From CAYFZO01 sp965226235 (GTDB lineage Bacteria > Pseudomonadota > Gammaproteobacteria > Poriferisulfidales > Oxydemutatoraceae), in the NCBI GenBank assembly GCA_965226235.1, contig OZ245335.1, positions 1,922,001-1,986,000 of the forward strand: a stretch of DNA of 64,000 nucleotides, read 5' to 3'. Position numbers and translations under genes: made by a program. Shown in pieces: positions 62,634-64,000 of the stretch; the stretch's first letter is position 1; each line of letters opens with the position of its first letter. The notes below the pieces were generated by a model that saw only the letters and a program-made list of their open reading frames with translations, did no database searches and was not told the DNA's origin.

Positions 62634-63950
62634 ATGTTGACCGAACTCAAGCTTGTCAACTTCAGAATCTTTGATGATGAGGTCACTGTACGTTTCAGGC
62701 CGATTACTCTCCTGATAGGGAAGAATAATGCCGGCAAGTCGTCCGTCATCAAGTTTCTATCCATGTTGCGTCAATCCCTCGGTGCATATGGTGGCCCTTT
62801 TCTGTCTATCAGGGGAGATCATGTCAATCTGGGTAGCAGGTTTTTCGACCTGAAAAACACTCGTTCGAGTAAAAGGAGGTTGAAATTCCATTTGCGTGTG
62901 CAGGGGGGTGACAGCCCAGGCGATGCTGTCGGGTTGTATTTGAGAAAAAAAAGCATCGACCCGTATGCTTGCAAGTTGCATTATCAGGTCTCCGCAGACG
63001 TCGCATACAACAAGCGGCGGGGTACATTTCAAGGGAAAGACTGGGGGGTGACGCTGTTTGCTCACAATGAAAAGGTGCTGGAGCAGCATGCCGCGATCAC
63101 CGAGAACAGTAAATTTCTAGACTTTGTAAGCGAGCGCCAGGAACAAACTGTCAGCGCGGATGCTGCTGCATTGGCATTGAATTTTGCAACCCAGCATTGC
63201 GTCGAACTGATAGGACAGAACATTAATGCGATAGATCATATTGCTCCGAGCAGGATCAATACGCAAAGGAGCATTGATCTTGGCGAGAGCATTCCCCTTG
63301 CTCATGTGGGATCAGATGGGGAGTATGCTTTGCACCACTTGCATGCACTGTGGGAGCAGCATAACGAATCCGAAGAGCATAGAGAGCAATACAAATTCGT
63401 TCTGCGCCATTTGGAGAGAATATCGGATATCAAGGCGATTTATTTCCTGTGGTCTGGGGAAGACCTGGTGCAGTGCGAGGCAGTCAATGCAACAACCGGA
63501 GCCCGCACCAACATGGCAAATTTTGGTTTTGGGGTAAGCCAGTGTCTGCCGGTTCTTGTGCAGGGAGCGGTGATGCATCGGGGGAAAACGCTGATGGTGG
63601 AACAACCTGAAGTGCAGGTACATCCTACGGCGCAACTTGACCTTGGCAACTATCTGGCGAACCTGTGGCAAGAGAGAGGGGTTGGCTCCATCATCGAAAC
63701 CCACAGTTACAACCTTCTCTTGAGGTTACGTTACTTAATCGCGAAAGGCGACAATGACTTGAAGCCCAGCGATGTCTCCATCGCCTTCTTTGATGTTGAA
63801 GATGGGAAAGCGGTCGTGAAAAATTTGGATATTGATCAAGACGGGCTTGTTGGAGATGGATTGCCAATGGAATTTTTTGGGGCCGATATCAGGGAAGGGT
63901 TGAAACTAAGTGCTGCAAAGTACGAGCGCCTCGACAGTGAAGAAGAATAA
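62634..63950 (+). CDS. AAA family ATPase (DUF3696/AAA_15-like)
   Basis: A 438-residue ABC/SMC-type ATPase, similar to OLD and DUF3696 proteins. Walker A is GKNNAGKSS (about 29-37) after an N-terminal LTELKLVNFRIFDDE strand; the signature-like NFGFGVSQCLPVL (about 297-309), Walker B LMVEQPEVQVHP (about 321) and ETHSYNLLLRLR (about 353) follow. No OLD-type Toprim nuclease domain is attached. It is in an operon with the methyltransferase and a PIN-domain gene, a combination suggestive of a defence module in which the ATPase controls a nuclease (inference). Confidence 0.88.
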   Translation: MLTELKLVNFRIFDDEVTVRFRPITLLIGKNNAGKSSVIKFLSMLRQSLGAYGGPFLSIRGDHVNLGSRFFDLKNTRSSKRRLKFHLRVQGGDSPGDAVGLYLRKKSIDPYACKLHYQVSADVAYNKRRGTFQGKDWGVTLFAHNEKVLEQHAAITENSKFLDFVSERQEQTVSADAAALALNFATQHCVELIGQNINAIDHIAPSRINTQRSIDLGESIPLAHVGSDGEYALHHLHALWEQHNESEEHREQYKFVLRHLERISDIKAIYFLWSGEDLVQCEAVNATTGARTNMANFGFGVSQCLPVLVQGAVMHRGKTLMVEQPEVQVHPTAQLDLGNYLANLWQERGVGSIIETHSYNLLLRLRYLIAKGDNDLKPSDVSIAFFDVEDGKAVVKNLDIDQDGLVGDGLPMEFFGADIREGLKLSAAKYERLDSEEE

Positions 63951-64000
63951 CCTGACCAGCGATTTCATTGCCATAGACACGAATGTGTTTGAGCATTTGT
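63910..64000 (+). CDS. PIN-domain protein, truncated by window edge
   Basis: The last 91 bases hold the 5' end of a gene overlapping the ATPase. In frame with GTG at 63910 (alternative GTG at 63937), the sequence reaches DFIAIDTNVFEHL, the first motif of PIN nucleases with the catalytic Asp. The rest lies outside the window. Start codon uncertain; neither candidate has a strong ribosome binding site. Confidence 0.65.
   Translation, partial: MLQSTSASTVKKNNLTSDFIAIDTNVFEHL

Overview
The window is a bacterial chromosome segment of moderately high G+C, most likely from a gammaproteobacterium. The support is conserved gene order: lptD-surA-pdxA-rsmA-apaG-apaH convergent with folA, lgt-thyA-folA, rpsP-rimM-trmD beside corB and a ypjD-like gene, mlaA, and LPS and outer-membrane assembly genes. 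Redox and metal genes (a molybdopterin oxidoreductase with its own flavin/ferredoxin reductase, fdhD, a bufferin operon) fit an environmental, possibly sulfur- or C1-metabolising lineage. That last point is inference; nothing here fixes the species.

Layout. 0-19 kb is housekeeping: a DUF255 thioredoxin-fold protein, lgt, thyA, folA; then on the minus strand a tightly overlapped operon pyrC-rnt-lptD-surA-pdxA-rsmA-apaG-apaH; then argG, mlaA, folE, a YciI-like gene, and a two-gene molybdoenzyme/reductase operon. A tRNA-Arg(ACG) with terminator at 19.4 kb is followed by an Mrr-type restriction endonuclease and cfa. At 23-28 kb is a four-gene operon with 4-nt overlaps encoding an ExbB/MotA-like proton channel, two different ExbD-like single-pass proteins (Asp in one and Glu in the other at the same residue number, 20) and a membrane-anchored protein with two formylglycine-generating-enzyme-like domains lacking the catalytic cysteines. 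The composition resembles the GldL/GldM/GldK motor modules of Bacteroidetes. This is the best candidate for an undescribed system.

28-42 kb is a defence-like island: a DUF4238 protein, then a five-gene operon (PLD/SNF2 helicase, DUF4391 protein, type III Mod methyltransferase, AlbA_2/Schlafen-like ATPase, type III Res), and a convergent Fic gene preceded by three 22-bp interrupted palindromes at exactly 41-bp spacing. Dispersed GC-rich palindromes flank this region.

42-56 kb returns to core functions: a bufferin operon (bufA1-bufB-bufC), msrA, oligopeptidase B, thpR, tRNA-Ala(CGC), fdhD, an RND transporter, a CorB/CNNM protein, a CcsA-like protein, rpsP-rimM-trmD (ffh and rplS are not adjacent), and an exported histone-deacetylase-like amidohydrolase. 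56-64 kb is accessory: a 14-repeat Sel1 protein, a broken IS481-type element carrying a truncated IS3-type element, then a second large DNA methyltransferase followed by an AAA ATPase and the start of a PIN-domain gene cut by the window edge.

No rRNA, CRISPR array, phage structural gene or integrase was seen.
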